A DNA stretch of 64,000 bases from positions 248,001-312,000 of the forward strand of contig NZ_ML660058.1 of the NCBI RefSeq assembly GCF_007004665.1, in the 5' to 3' direction. The translations under genes were made by a program, and so were the position numbers. The notes under the pieces were generated by a model, which worked only from the letters and a program-made list of their open reading frames with translations, was not told the DNA's origin and did not search any database. Of this stretch, positions 50,990 to 60,167 are shown piece after piece (within the stretch, counting starts at the first letter, position 1; each line of letters opens with the position of its first letter). This DNA comes from Denitrobaculum tricleocarpae (GTDB lineage: Bacteria > Pseudomonadota > Alphaproteobacteria > Kiloniellales > Kiloniellaceae).

Positions 50990-52501
50990 ATGACCTTAAT
51001 CAACCTGCGCAATCTTGGCGTAACCCTCTCAGCACCCCTGTTCTCAAATCTCAATCTGACGATCGGCAAAGGTGACAGGATCGGCCTGGTGGCCGCCAAT
51101 GGCCGCGGCAAGTCCACTTTGCTTCGCGCAATCTCCGGAGAGGCCGATACGACCCACGGTGAAATCACGACCGCACGCGGACTGCGGGTCGGGCGCGTGT
51201 CTCAGGACGTGCCCGAGGCGCTGCTGGCTGTGTCCATGTACGACGCTGTACTTTCAGCGCTCGACAATGATCAGGTCGAGCATGAAAGTTGGCGCGTTGA
51301 TGTCGCACTCGACCATCTACAGGTTCCCCCTGAACTAAGGCAGCGACTGCTTGGCGCGTTGTCCGGCGGTTGGCAACGCATTGCGCTGCTCGCGCGGGTT
51401 TGGGTGACCGAACCCGATGTACTCCTGATGGACGAGCCGACCAACCATTTGGACCTCAACCGCATTGGCATCCTGCAACACTGGCTTAACACTGTTGCGC
51501 GCGGCACGCCCTTTCTGGTTGCCAGCCATGACCGCTCGTTTCTTGACGCGGTGACAAACAGGACATTCTTTCTGCGGGCCGAGCAGTCGCACTCGTTTAC
51601 CTCAGCTTATAGCGAGGCCCGCAACGCGTTAGACGAAATGGATGTTGCCGCCGCACGTCAATTTGAGAACGAGATCGCCAAGGCTAACCAGCTCCGGAGG
51701 CAAGCGGCGAAGCTCAAGAATATCGGCTTCAATTCAGGTTCGGACCTCCTCTTGAACAAAACCAGGCAGTTGAAGGTCCGTGCGGAGAAGATCGAAGAGT
51801 CCGCGCGTCCGGCGTTTACCGAGCGCTCCGCAGGGAAAATCCGCCTGGCCAACTCGGGGACGCACGCCAGGGCGCTTGTCACAATCGAGGAATCAGAAAT
51901 CACCATCCCAGACGGACAAAGCTTGTTCCGCGTCGGGCCGCTCTGGATCAATCGGGGCGACCGAGTTGTTGTGCTTGGGTCAAATGGCAGCGGCAAAACC
52001 CTGTTTTTGACCCGGGTGATCAGCGCCCTGAGAGGAGGTCAATCAGGCATCCGGGTTGCACCATCGGTCGTGCCCGGCGTTTCGGATCAGACTCTTTCGC
52101 AGCTTGATGGGTTTTCTTCGCCCATGGACGCGGTCACCGGCAGCTCTGAGGTTGGAGACCGCAGCGCTCGAGCCTTGCTGGCTGGCGCGGGTGTCGACAT
52201 CAATGTTCAAGACCGTGCGATATCTATCCTGTCGGGAGGGCAACGCAGTCGTCTGGCGATGCTGCTTCTACGGTTGGCAAAGCCAAATTTCTATGTTTTG
52301 GACGAACCGACCAACCATCTGGACATCGAAGGCCAAGAAGCACTTGAATATGAGATGTTGGAACACGATGCGACCGCCCTATTGGTGAGCCACGACCGGA
52401 CCTTTGTACGGACTGTCGGTACAAGATTCTGGCAGATCGAAGAGCAACGGTTGGTTGAAGTCGATAGCCCGGAGGGTTTCTTCTTGAAAGAGCTGGATTA
52501 A
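50990..52501 (+). CDS. ABC-F family ATPase (ribosome-associated)
   Basis: A 503-residue soluble protein with two ABC modules and no membrane segment. Module 1: Walker A AANGRGKST, signature LSGGWQRIALLARV, Walker B VLLMDEPTNHLD, HDRSF switch. Module 2: Walker A GSNGSGKTL, signature LSGGQRSRLAMLLL, Walker B FYVLDEPTNHLD, HDRTF switch. The linker (about 195-300) is the helical P-site tRNA-interaction region. The DEPTNHLD motifs define ABC-F. Members include translation factors (EttA, Uup) and antibiotic resistance proteins that displace ribosome-bound drugs. The ATG at 50990 lacks a good ribosome site. The attenuator-like leader favours an inducible resistance or stress role. Confidence 0.92.
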   Translation: MTLINLRNLGVTLSAPLFSNLNLTIGKGDRIGLVAANGRGKSTLLRAISGEADTTHGEITTARGLRVGRVSQDVPEALLAVSMYDAVLSALDNDQVEHESWRVDVALDHLQVPPELRQRLLGALSGGWQRIALLARVWVTEPDVLLMDEPTNHLDLNRIGILQHWLNTVARGTPFLVASHDRSFLDAVTNRTFFLRAEQSHSFTSAYSEARNALDEMDVAAARQFENEIAKANQLRRQAAKLKNIGFNSGSDLLLNKTRQLKVRAEKIEESARPAFTERSAGKIRLANSGTHARALVTIEESEITIPDGQSLFRVGPLWINRGDRVVVLGSNGSGKTLFLTRVISALRGGQSGIRVAPSVVPGVSDQTLSQLDGFSSPMDAVTGSSEVGDRSARALLAGAGVDINVQDRAISILSGGQRSRLAMLLLRLAKPNFYVLDEPTNHLDIEGQEALEYEMLEHDATALLVSHDRTFVRTVGTRFWQIEEQRLVEVDSPEGFFLKELD

Positions 52502-52635
52502 GGGACAGGCAATTCAAAGCGGTCATCCGACTGAAACGCAAAGATGATCTGTTCCTCCGCGAAGTCGACCTCCGCTGTTCCATGGTTCCATCTGACTCGT
52601 TTGCGGGATGCAGGCGCGACGGGAGGCGCGTTCAT
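52498..52635 (-). CDS. Possible small protein (45 residues)
   Basis: The minus-strand frame from ATG 52635 encodes 45 residues starting MNAPPVAPASRKRVRWNHGT and ending FAFQSDDRFELPVP. The alternating charged and hydrophobic end looks protein-like and its stop overlaps the end of the ABC-F gene by four bases. The ribosome site is weak and no family is recognised, so this may be chance. Confidence 0.3.
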   Translation of the reverse strand: MNAPPVAPASRKRVRWNHGTAEVDFAEEQIIFAFQSDDRFELPVP

Positions 52636-52679
52636 GCTGCATTTGTCCCGGCCCCGAAGAACCGGACCGCATACAGAAT

Positions 52680-53270
52680 TTACTTTGGAGCCAGTGCGGC
52701 CAGGGCGACAACGGCAAGCATCGAGAGCGCCATGGCCAGGTTGATGCGAAACTGGACACGCGCGGGCAGGTCGAGGCGGTGGAGCCAGACGCCGGCGCCG
52801 AGCCAGAGAAAATGGATCGGAATCCAGATGGAATTGATCATCAGGAGCTTGATCAGGGTTTCGCTGGCCAGACTCTCCGGCCAGAACGCGAAGCCGGTGA
52901 AAAGTGTTGTATTGACCGCATAGGCCTTGGGATTGATGGCCTGCAGCGTGATGCCGCCCCAAACCCCCGGCGCTTTCCGGGCCTCGATAAAGGCGACTTT
53001 GCTGCCCGAAAAGGCAATGCGGGCGGCGAGAAAGATCAGATAACAGCCCGAAGCAATCAGCAGGATCAGCCGCACCTGCGGAGTGGCCAGCACAATCGCC
53101 GCGAGGCCGGATATCACCGCCAGGGCCACCAGGTTGGTGCCGATGAAGAGCCCGAGAATATAGCGCGCTCCCGGTCGAGGTCCGAAGGCGGCGCCGACCC
53201 CCGCCGTCGAGAGGACGCCGGGTCCAGGCGTGATCAGGAGGAAAAAGACGGCGGCGGCAAAGGTGAGCAT
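52680..53270 (-). CDS. LysE/RhtB-family exporter (second copy)
   Basis: A 196-residue inner-membrane protein with about six helices. It has the LITPGPGVLSTAGVG motif (TPGPG) and LQAINPKAYAVNTTLFTGF with the conserved NPKA. It is related to, but clearly different from, the LysE protein at 47926. The exported compound is unknown. It is convergent with the ABC-F gene. Confidence 0.9.
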   Translation of the reverse strand: MLTFAAAVFFLLITPGPGVLSTAGVGAAFGPRPGARYILGLFIGTNLVALAVISGLAAIVLATPQVRLILLIASGCYLIFLAARIAFSGSKVAFIEARKAPGVWGGITLQAINPKAYAVNTTLFTGFAFWPESLASETLIKLLMINSIWIPIHFLWLGAGVWLHRLDLPARVQFRINLAMALSMLAVVALAALAPK

Positions 53271-53389
53271 GCGTCGCTGGTACCGGAAATCAATTGGCTT
53301 GTCGAGGCTGAGGCTCTCTCTTGCGCGAGGCTTTGCCTCGGGAGCGGCACGGCGGGCAGGGGTTTACGCCGGAAACCAGGTCAATAAAA

Positions 53390-53422
53390 AAGGGTGGCCG
53401 GTTTATTGCACCGGCCACCCTT
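53390..53422 (-). terminator. Strong terminator after the PRC-barrel gene
   Basis: AAGGGTGGCCGG and CCGGCCACCCTT are perfect 12-bp arms with a 9-base loop. On the minus strand the stem is followed by TTTTT. It begins 22 bp after the PRC-barrel stop. Confidence 0.85.
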
Positions 53423-53443
53423 CGCAGGACTGGTAACCAGACC

Positions 53444-54001
53444 TTACTGGGTCATCTGATTCCAGAAGCTGTCCTGCTGCTCGTACTCGGGCATGGCTTC
53501 GAGGTCTTCCTTGGTGAACTCGGCGGTGAAGACATCATCTTCACCCTGCTTGAGTTCCTCGATGTTCAGAGCGACGCGGTGCTCTCCGATCCCGATGAAG
53601 CCGCCGACGTCAACGAGCGCGCGCTCGATTTTGTTATTCGCGCCGACCAGAAGATCATGGATTTCGCCGACCGATTCGCCCTTTGCATCGACAAGGTTCT
53701 TGCCGATCAGTTCTTCGGCAGTGTATCCGCCTGCGATCTCACCGCTGAAGGCCTCGGGTTTGTCCTTGAAGGATTCGAAGCGCAGGGCATCGGAGGTCTC
53801 GTCCGCCACATTCTCGGCGGCCTCAGTGGTCGCATCGGCCGCGTCCTTCGCAGCCTCGGCCGTTGCATCGACTGCGCTCTCAGCAGTCTCGGTTGTCTTG
53901 TCCATCATGTCTTTGGACTCGGTCTTGGTCTGGTCCGCCCAGACGGCGCCGGAAGCCATGAGAGCCGCACCCGATACCGCCATCAACAAACGTTTATGCA
54001 T
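53444..54001 (-). CDS. Periplasmic PRC-barrel protein with alanine-rich helical linker
   Basis: A 185-residue exported protein. Signal peptide: MHKRLLMAVSGAALMASGAV then WADQ. Residues 25-72 form an Ala/Asp/Glu/Thr-rich amphipathic helix with repeated (D/E)AT(E/A)AA units, likely coiled or surface-binding. Residues about 90-150 form a PRC-barrel (YTAEELIGKNLVDAKGESVG, EIHDLLVGANNKIERALVDV). Such proteins occur in alphaproteobacteria as stress-related periplasmic proteins. It has its own strong terminator. Confidence 0.88.
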   Translation of the reverse strand: MHKRLLMAVSGAALMASGAVWADQTKTESKDMMDKTTETAESAVDATAEAAKDAADATTEAAENVADETSDALRFESFKDKPEAFSGEIAGGYTAEELIGKNLVDAKGESVGEIHDLLVGANNKIERALVDVGGFIGIGEHRVALNIEELKQGEDDVFTAEFTKEDLEAMPEYEQQDSFWNQMTQ

Positions 54002-54286
54002 GATAATTTCCTTTTCGTTTCATCGCCTTGAACGCGGTACAAGAGAGCTGCACCGAATGATTGAATGGATAACGGCGAAGCGCTCAAAGCGTTCCATCGC
54101 CCTGAAAAAAAACTCGCTTAGCGGGTGCTGAAGAGGCCGCGCAGCCGCGCTTGCCTTTCCCCGATCCCGGGCCATCTCATGTTGTTCGAGAGCAAGTCCG
54201 TTCTCCGCACACAAAGCTGTTGGACCTCGTGCTCTCGGTCATATGCAGGTACGTTTGAAGCAATCCGGCAGTCCAGGAGCAGAGAT

Positions 54287-54688
54287 TTGATTTACTTAAA
54301 GGCCTACTTCGCGGCCCTCGCGACCTTCCTGGTCGTGGACGGCTTGTGGCTCGGTGTGGTCGCCCGCAAGTTCTATGCGTCGCAGATGGGCAGCCTGCTG
54401 CGCGACAACGTCAATTTCCTGGCCGCCGGCGGCTTCTATGTCTTCTACGTGGGCGGGATCGTCTTTTTTGCCGTCGCGCCGGCGCTTGCCGATGGCTCCT
54501 GGAAGACCGCGGCCCTGCGCGGTGCGGTCCTGGGGCTGTTGGCCTACGGCACCTACGACATCACCAATCTGGCCACCATCAAGGACTGGCCGCTGACCAT
54601 GAGTCTGGTCGACATGGCCTGGGGAACCTTTCTGACGGCCATGGTCGCGGTCGTCGGACTTCTGGCGGCGCGGGCGTTGTCCGCTTAG
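54287..54688 (+). CDS. DUF2177 family membrane protein
   Basis: A 133-residue protein with four helices. It contains YLKAYFAALATFLVVDGLWL, GVVARKFYASQMGSLL, ALRGAVLGLLAYGTYDITNL and TMSLVDMAWGTFLTAM, which are the DUF2177 signature segments. The TTG at 54287 with AGGAG seven bases upstream gives the usual family length; longer readings are not supported. Function is unknown. Confidence 0.85.
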   Translation: MIYLKAYFAALATFLVVDGLWLGVVARKFYASQMGSLLRDNVNFLAAGGFYVFYVGGIVFFAVAPALADGSWKTAALRGAVLGLLAYGTYDITNLATIKDWPLTMSLVDMAWGTFLTAMVAVVGLLAARALSA

Positions 54689-54961
54689 CGCATAAATCCA
54701 GCAACTGGCGAATCTGCCCGTTGTTCGCGCAGGCTTGCGGCTTCAGGACGTCCGGCTGGCGCGCGTCTCTTGCCATCATGCCCTAAGACCACATCTTATA
54801 AGGCGCTGCTCAAAGATCAGATAATCCAAGGGGCTGTCCCCTCCGGCGAGTCTTTTGGCAAAGGCGATAGAGACAGTCTCTGTACGTAAGTGCTGATGCG
54901 GCTTTTCAACGGTGCCAATTCGACCGGGAGCCTGCGTGTTCGAAGCTGTAAGGGATCAAGC

Positions 54962-55819
54962 ATGTTCAATTCCGCCGAGATCATCATCGAGAACCTGAAC
55001 CGGACCTTGGAGCAAGGCTTCGAAGCCAATTTCGGTCGGGACAATCTGGAGCGTCTCGATCAGCTCACCATCGTTGCGCGCACGGCCCTGGAGCGGATCG
55101 CCGACACCAACGCGCTCTATCACAATATCGAACACACGGCGATGGTCACCCTGGTGGGCCAGGAAATCCTGCGCGGCAAGAAAATCAGGTGCGGCGGGAT
55201 CACGCCGGACGACTGGTTCCATTTTCTGGCGGCGCTGCTGTGCCACGACATCGGCTATGTGAGGGGGATCTGCCTGAACGATGAAGATCCGCTCTTCGTC
55301 ACCAATGAGAACCAGAAGCGCGAGCGCCTGCCGCGCGGGGCCTCGGACGCCGCACTGACACCCTATCACGTTGACCGGGGCAAGATTTTTGTCCGTGAGC
55401 GCTTTTCCGGCATTCCCGGGCTCGATGTCGAACGCCTGACCCGGGCGATCGAACTGACGCGCTTTCCCGTGCCCGAAGACGGCGATCATGACAGCACCGA
55501 CGACGAACCTGGGCTGGTCAGGGCGGCCGATCTGATCGGCCAGCTCGCCGACCCGCACTACATGCGCAAGCTCAACTGCCTGTTTCACGAGTTCGCCGAG
55601 ACCGGCATCGCGGAAAAACTCGGCTACAAAACCCCGGCGGACCTGGCGGAGGATTATCCGACTTTTTATTGGAAAGCCGTGCGGCCTTACATTGGCGATG
55701 CCCTGGGCTATCTGCGCATGACCCAGGCCGGGAAGCAGTGGATCGCCAATCTCTATGCCCACGTCTTTGCCGCCGAGCACGCCGAACGCAGTCTCGCACC
55801 CGTGGCGTCGGAGGCATAG
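54962..55819 (+). CDS. HD-domain phosphohydrolase
   Basis: A 285-residue cytoplasmic protein. HD ligands are in LYHNIEHTAMVTLVGQEIL and FLAALLCHDIGYVRGICLND (His-Asp pair). A further acidic and histidine set follows, DGDHDSTDDEPGLVRAADLI. This arrangement resembles predicted cyclic-nucleotide or nucleotide phosphohydrolases. ATG 54962 is chosen because the conserved region begins there. It has no clear operon partner. Confidence 0.85.
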   Translation: MFNSAEIIIENLNRTLEQGFEANFGRDNLERLDQLTIVARTALERIADTNALYHNIEHTAMVTLVGQEILRGKKIRCGGITPDDWFHFLAALLCHDIGYVRGICLNDEDPLFVTNENQKRERLPRGASDAALTPYHVDRGKIFVRERFSGIPGLDVERLTRAIELTRFPVPEDGDHDSTDDEPGLVRAADLIGQLADPHYMRKLNCLFHEFAETGIAEKLGYKTPADLAEDYPTFYWKAVRPYIGDALGYLRMTQAGKQWIANLYAHVFAAEHAERSLAPVASEA

Positions 55820-55902
55820 AGGCGGCTATTGTCTGTATTAGATGATGGTCTGCGGTGGGATTGAAGCTGGAGTCTCGTGGTCTGTGGACGTAGGCTTCAG
55901 CT

Positions 55903-56421
55903 ATGCGCAGCTTCTCCCGCAACATGCCGCCCCGTCCAGATCACACAATGGGCCCGGTGGCCTCGCTTGGTGTGATGGGGCTCTTCCTTGGCTTGCTCGC
56001 CGTACCGGGCCTTGAGTGGTGGCCGCTGGCGTTTGTCCTTCCGGTGATTTTTATCGTCGGGACCCTGATCGGCTGGCGGAACGACAAGCGCGAGGCCGAG
56101 AGAAGGCGGGGTGAGAGCATTTGCAGCTTTGCGCGCTCGTTCGATTGCCGCGTGATCGACTCCTGGATTGTCCGGGCCGTTTATGAAGAGTTTTCGGATA
56201 GTTTTCCCGTTCGCGCGGAGGACTCCTTTCGCGATGACCTTCGAACCGACGAAGAAGATCTCGAGGACAGTATCGAAGCCATCGCTCAGCGCATTGGCCG
56301 CAGTCTCGATAATACGGAAGCCAACCTCTTGTGGGGCCGGTTGGAGAACGCAACGGCGTGCGATCTGGTTCTTTTCCTCAACGCTCAGCCCAGGCTTTCG
56401 GCGGGCACGGCAGACCGGTAA
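55903..56421 (+). CDS. Uncharacterised two-helix membrane protein
   Basis: A 172-residue protein. Two hydrophobic segments at about 18-35 and 40-58 are followed by a charged, helix-rich cytoplasmic domain (RNDKREAERRRGESICSFAR, then DDLRTDEEDLEDSIEAIAQR). The acidic stretch is reminiscent of regulatory interaction domains, but no family is recognised. It is in the same direction as the HD gene, 83 bp downstream. Confidence 0.65.
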   Translation: MRSFSRNMPPRPDHTMGPVASLGVMGLFLGLLAVPGLEWWPLAFVLPVIFIVGTLIGWRNDKREAERRRGESICSFARSFDCRVIDSWIVRAVYEEFSDSFPVRAEDSFRDDLRTDEEDLEDSIEAIAQRIGRSLDNTEANLLWGRLENATACDLVLFLNAQPRLSAGTADR

Positions 56422-56665
56422 TCCTCCGTCACCATACAGCGCCCCGGCCGGGCGAAGACGGCCATAAAAAGGACATAGCCGGCGATATATTCAGAGCCGC
56501 TTCTTTCGGACTATTCTCGCGAAGGAGTGGGCGCCTTTTCAGGCGTCTTTGCGAGCGGGCAGGTCATGAAACCAGGCCGCGTTTTCTTACAGGCACGGCG
56601 TGCGCTTTGGGGGGCGTACAGGGGGCTCTGGCACAGGGGTTTCGAACGGAGAGGAACGAAGTGTT

Positions 56666-57952
56666 TTGAACGATCACTGTCGACTTGGAGTCATTGGTGC
56701 CGGTCCGGCAGGCCTGAGCCTGGCGAAGCTGGCGCAGGAATCAGGTCGCTTCGCCCCGACCGTTCTGGAGCGCGAAGATGTCGTTGGTGGAAAATCGCGG
56801 AGCCTCAACTATGGGGACATAGTGGTCGAACTGGGAACCTGTTACACCACCAGGGCACACAGACTGGTGAAGCGGTGGATGCGCGAGCTGGGCCACGATC
56901 TGCGGCCCCTCGGCCGTCAGAAATTCGATGCTGTTGAGTTTTTCGAGTATGTGAAGGACGGGCCGGGGGCGCCCTTCGTCCTGCAGTGTCTGAAGTACCT
57001 CTATTGCCGGCGTGCATTGCTTCGTGCAATCGACAGCACGACCAAAATGAGCGCCGCCAACAGACAGATTGCGATGCCGGTTGGCGATTGGCTGAATGCG
57101 CACAACTTACCCAAGATGCGAAAATTCATGCACCGGGCTTTGACCTCGCTGGGATACGGATATGTCGATACGACACCGACTATTCAGGCCCTTAGGTGGT
57201 GCAGCCTGGACCTTCTTCTCACCGGCCTTTTTAATCAGGTCGAACTCCCTGTTCGGGGCTGGTCGAAATTCTGGTGCGATCTGGCCGAAACGATGGAGGT
57301 CAAGACCGGTGTGACGATTACCTCCGTCAAGCGATCCTCCGCAGGCGCGATCATCCGGACAACGGAGGAAACGCTCGCATTCGATGCGATTGCCATCTGC
57401 ATCGACCCGGATATCGCCAATCGCTTTCTCGAGCCTACGGAGCAGGAAGCCTTCATCGCCGAGTCCCTGGAATATCAGGGCTATTTTTCCGCTGTGATCG
57501 TCGCCGATGACTGGTTCGACGCGTGGGATTCACAAGGCTACAGCGATGCATGCCGTTCGTCCAAAGACAAGGGGCGGCTTGTTGCCGTGCGCCGCGATGG
57601 CTACTCCCCAGACCTGGGCGGACAAGTCTATTTCACCGGCCAGATACCGGGCCGCTACACAAACGCGGAGTTATCGGAGCTTCTAAAACAGGAAGTCCTC
57701 AGGCATGGCGGAACGGTCAGCCGGGAGCTCACACATAAGCGCTGGAAGTATTTCCCGCAGTATAAGTCACAAGCGATCCTGGACGGACTCCTCGAAACAA
57801 TGGCCAATGTCCAGGGAAGGAACAGCACCTGGTATTCGGGCTCTGCCTTCTCACACGAAGCCGTCTCGAATATCTGCGACTTCAACCAAGCCCTCCTGAA
57901 GCGGATGGAACGCTTCTATCGTCTGGACTCCCGGAGGACGGGGCCGGACTGA
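56666..57952 (+). CDS. FAD/NAD(P)-dependent oxidoreductase, amine-oxidase-like
   Basis: A 428-residue enzyme. It begins with a Rossmann motif, [20 protein letters not shown], and the FAD-binding sequence [19 protein letters not shown], as in flavin-containing amine oxidases and desaturases. The rest has no motif that fixes the substrate. The likely start is TTG 56666, 10-16 bases after GGAGAGGAA; the earlier reading to 56600 adds low-complexity residues. It is alone, convergent with the xylose importer genes. Confidence 0.82.
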   Translation: MNDHCRLGVIGAGPAGLSLAKLAQESGRFAPTVLEREDVVGGKSRSLNYGDIVVELGTCYTTRAHRLVKRWMRELGHDLRPLGRQKFDAVEFFEYVKDGPGAPFVLQCLKYLYCRRALLRAIDSTTKMSAANRQIAMPVGDWLNAHNLPKMRKFMHRALTSLGYGYVDTTPTIQALRWCSLDLLLTGLFNQVELPVRGWSKFWCDLAETMEVKTGVTITSVKRSSAGAIIRTTEETLAFDAIAICIDPDIANRFLEPTEQEAFIAESLEYQGYFSAVIVADDWFDAWDSQGYSDACRSSKDKGRLVAVRRDGYSPDLGGQVYFTGQIPGRYTNAELSELLKQEVLRHGGTVSRELTHKRWKYFPQYKSQAILDGLLETMANVQGRNSTWYSGSAFSHEAVSNICDFNQALLKRMERFYRLDSRRTGPD

Positions 57953-57994
57953 TTTCGGTCAGCTGTCAGGGCGTGACCGGAAGCTGAGGTCTCT

Positions 57995-58780
57995 TCAACC
58001 ATCCCCATCCAGCGCGCCCGGTCCCGGCGTGGCGCCCGGGGGGCATTTGCCCAGGATGATCATGCCCAGCACCTCGTCCTTGGTGACGTCTTCCGTCCGG
58101 GCGGAGCCCACGAGCTGGCCGTTTTTCATGACACTGACCCGGTCGGCCAGATCGAAGACGTCGTGGATGTCGTGGGAGATCAGGAAGATGCCGATGCCCT
58201 CGGACTTCAGCTGTTTGATCAGCTCGGCGACCTGCGCGGTTTCCTGGGGACCCAGCGCGGCGGTGGGTTCGTCCATGATCAGGACCCGGGCGTCGAAGTA
58301 GATGGCGCGGGCGATGGCGACGGATTGGCGCTGGCCGCCGGAGAGGGCTTTGACCGGTGCCGAGAACTTCTCAAAATTCGGGTTCAGGCGGTTCATGATC
58401 TTGCGGGTTTCGGCTTCCATCCTATCGTCGTCCAGGAAACCGCCGGCCGAAACCAGCTCGCGCCCCAGGAAGATGTTCGAGGCCGCGTCGAGATTATCGG
58501 CCAGCGCGAGCGTCTGATAGATGGTTTCGATGTTGTGGCGCCGGGCATCGCGCGGGTTTTCGATCGCGACCTCCTGACCGTTGATGCGGATGGAGCCGCT
58601 GTCGCGCCGGTATGCACCGGAGAGGGTCTTGATCAGGGTCGATTTGCCCGCGCCGTTATGGCCGAGCAGGCCGACGACCTCACCGGGGTAGAGATCGACA
58701 TCGACGCCGTCGACCGCCTTCACACCGCCGAAGGCGATGTGGATGTCCTGCATTTCGACGAGAGGTGTTTGCGTGTCCAT
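57995..58780 (-). CDS. xylG: Xylose-type sugar ABC importer, ATP-binding protein
   Basis: A 261-residue single ATPase module, half the length of E. coli XylG and like FrcA. Walker [11 protein letters not shown]-loop [14 protein letters not shown], signature [15 protein letters not shown], Walker [13 protein letters not shown] and HDIHD switch. In E. coli the ATPase is a two-module protein, but single-module forms are usual in alphaproteobacteria. It lies 3 bp after the permease gene. Confidence 0.9.
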   Translation of the reverse strand: MDTQTPLVEMQDIHIAFGGVKAVDGVDVDLYPGEVVGLLGHNGAGKSTLIKTLSGAYRRDSGSIRINGQEVAIENPRDARRHNIETIYQTLALADNLDAASNIFLGRELVSAGGFLDDDRMEAETRKIMNRLNPNFEKFSAPVKALSGGQRQSVAIARAIYFDARVLIMDEPTAALGPQETAQVAELIKQLKSEGIGIFLISHDIHDVFDLADRVSVMKNGQLVGSARTEDVTKDEVLGMIILGKCPPGATPGPGALDGDG

Positions 58781-58783
58781 GGC

Positions 58784-60049
58784 TCAATCCCCCGTTCTGC
58801 GGCGGTAGACAATGTCGGCAAGGACCGCAAGCACCAGCACCACCCCGACCACGATGGATTGCAGCGGCGCGTCGACCCCGACCATGGCCATGCCCGACTG
58901 CAGCGACTGCATGACCACCGCCCCCAGGATCGCGCCGTAGATCGTGCCGATCCCGCCGGAGAGGGCGGTGCCGCCGATGACGGCGGCGGCGATCACCCGC
59001 AGTTCATCCAGGGTACCCAGGTCGTTGGCCGCCGAGCGCAGGCGGGCCGAAGCGATGACGGCGGCGATAGCCGTCAGGAAGCCCATCAGGGCGAAGACCT
59101 TCACCGTCAGCAGCTTGGTGTTAACCCCGGCCAGTTCTGCCGCATCGGGGTTGCCGCCGGTGGCGAAGACGTAGCGCCCGAAGCGGGTGCGCTTGGCGAT
59201 CACGGTCATAACAGTGGCGACCACCAGCACGATGATGACCGGAATAGCGATGCCGTGAGAGAGGACCAGACCTTCCGGCATGGTTTCGCCGCGTGCCTCG
59301 AACATGCGTGCCGCGGCGCGCGAAGGAATTGCGTAGGCGTTCATGACCGCTGTGAAGCCGAAGATCACCGCCACGAAAAGCCCGGCCAGCACGACATCGG
59401 CTGCCAGAGGTTTGACGGTGAAACCGTGATCGCTTTTGCGCTTGCGGGAAAGAAACAGCAGGACCACGGCGGCGAGCGAGCAGACCGCTGCGAGCAGCCA
59501 GCTCCAGGTCGCGCCCAGGGTGCCTTCCGCGCCACCGCCCAAGAGGGTGAAGGTGGAATCAAGCGGGGCGACCGTTTGTCCGCTGGTCACCCACCAGGCG
59601 GCCCCGCGCCAGACCAGCAGGCCGCCCAGGGTCACGATGAAAGCCGGGACTGCGAGGTAGCCGATGATGTAGCCCTGAACCGCTCCGACGGCTGCGCCGA
59701 TCAGCGCGCCGACGAAAACCGTGATGATCCAGATGGCGGGGTGGCCGATGCCCAGTAGATCCGGCAGGACCTGCGCCTGCAGCCAGCCGATGGTCATGCC
59801 AATGAAGCCCAGCAGTGCGCCGACCGAGAGATCGATATGGCGGGTGACGATGATGAAAACCATCCCGGTCGCCATCACCGCGACCGACGCGGTCTGAACC
59901 GAGAGATTGAAGAGGTTCCGCGGCGTCAGGAAGCGGCCTTCGGTCAGCAGATCGAACACGATCCAGACGATCAGCAGCGCGGCGATCATGCCGACCAGGC
60001 GCGTATCGATCTGGAGTGTGCGGAAGGAGCGTGACAGGGTATCGCGCAT
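58784..60049 (-). CDS. xylH: Xylose-type sugar ABC importer, permease
   Basis: A 421-residue inner-membrane permease with about 10 or 11 helices. It has ATGMVFIIVTRHIDLSVGAL near the N-terminus, the usual BPD_transp_2 pattern, and ETAVNPAAEL-type core GGNPDAAELAGVNTKLLTVK near residue 310. ATG 60049 is chosen because residues before it look non-coding. The gene lies between the binding-protein and ATPase genes. Confidence 0.9.
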   Translation of the reverse strand: MRDTLSRSFRTLQIDTRLVGMIAALLIVWIVFDLLTEGRFLTPRNLFNLSVQTASVAVMATGMVFIIVTRHIDLSVGALLGFIGMTIGWLQAQVLPDLLGIGHPAIWIITVFVGALIGAAVGAVQGYIIGYLAVPAFIVTLGGLLVWRGAAWWVTSGQTVAPLDSTFTLLGGGAEGTLGATWSWLLAAVCSLAAVVLLFLSRKRKSDHGFTVKPLAADVVLAGLFVAVIFGFTAVMNAYAIPSRAAARMFEARGETMPEGLVLSHGIAIPVIIVLVVATVMTVIAKRTRFGRYVFATGGNPDAAELAGVNTKLLTVKVFALMGFLTAIAAVIASARLRSAANDLGTLDELRVIAAAVIGGTALSGGIGTIYGAILGAVVMQSLQSGMAMVGVDAPLQSIVVGVVLVLAVLADIVYRRRTGD

Positions 60050-60167
60050 GCTAGATTCCCAATGCGAAATCAGTGAGCTGCCTAAACCGGATTTTCTTTG
60101 GCGGGGGCGGTCTGGACTCTTTGCGTTGGATCCGGAACCGCCCCGCGCGTGGCTTGCCGAGGTGGCG

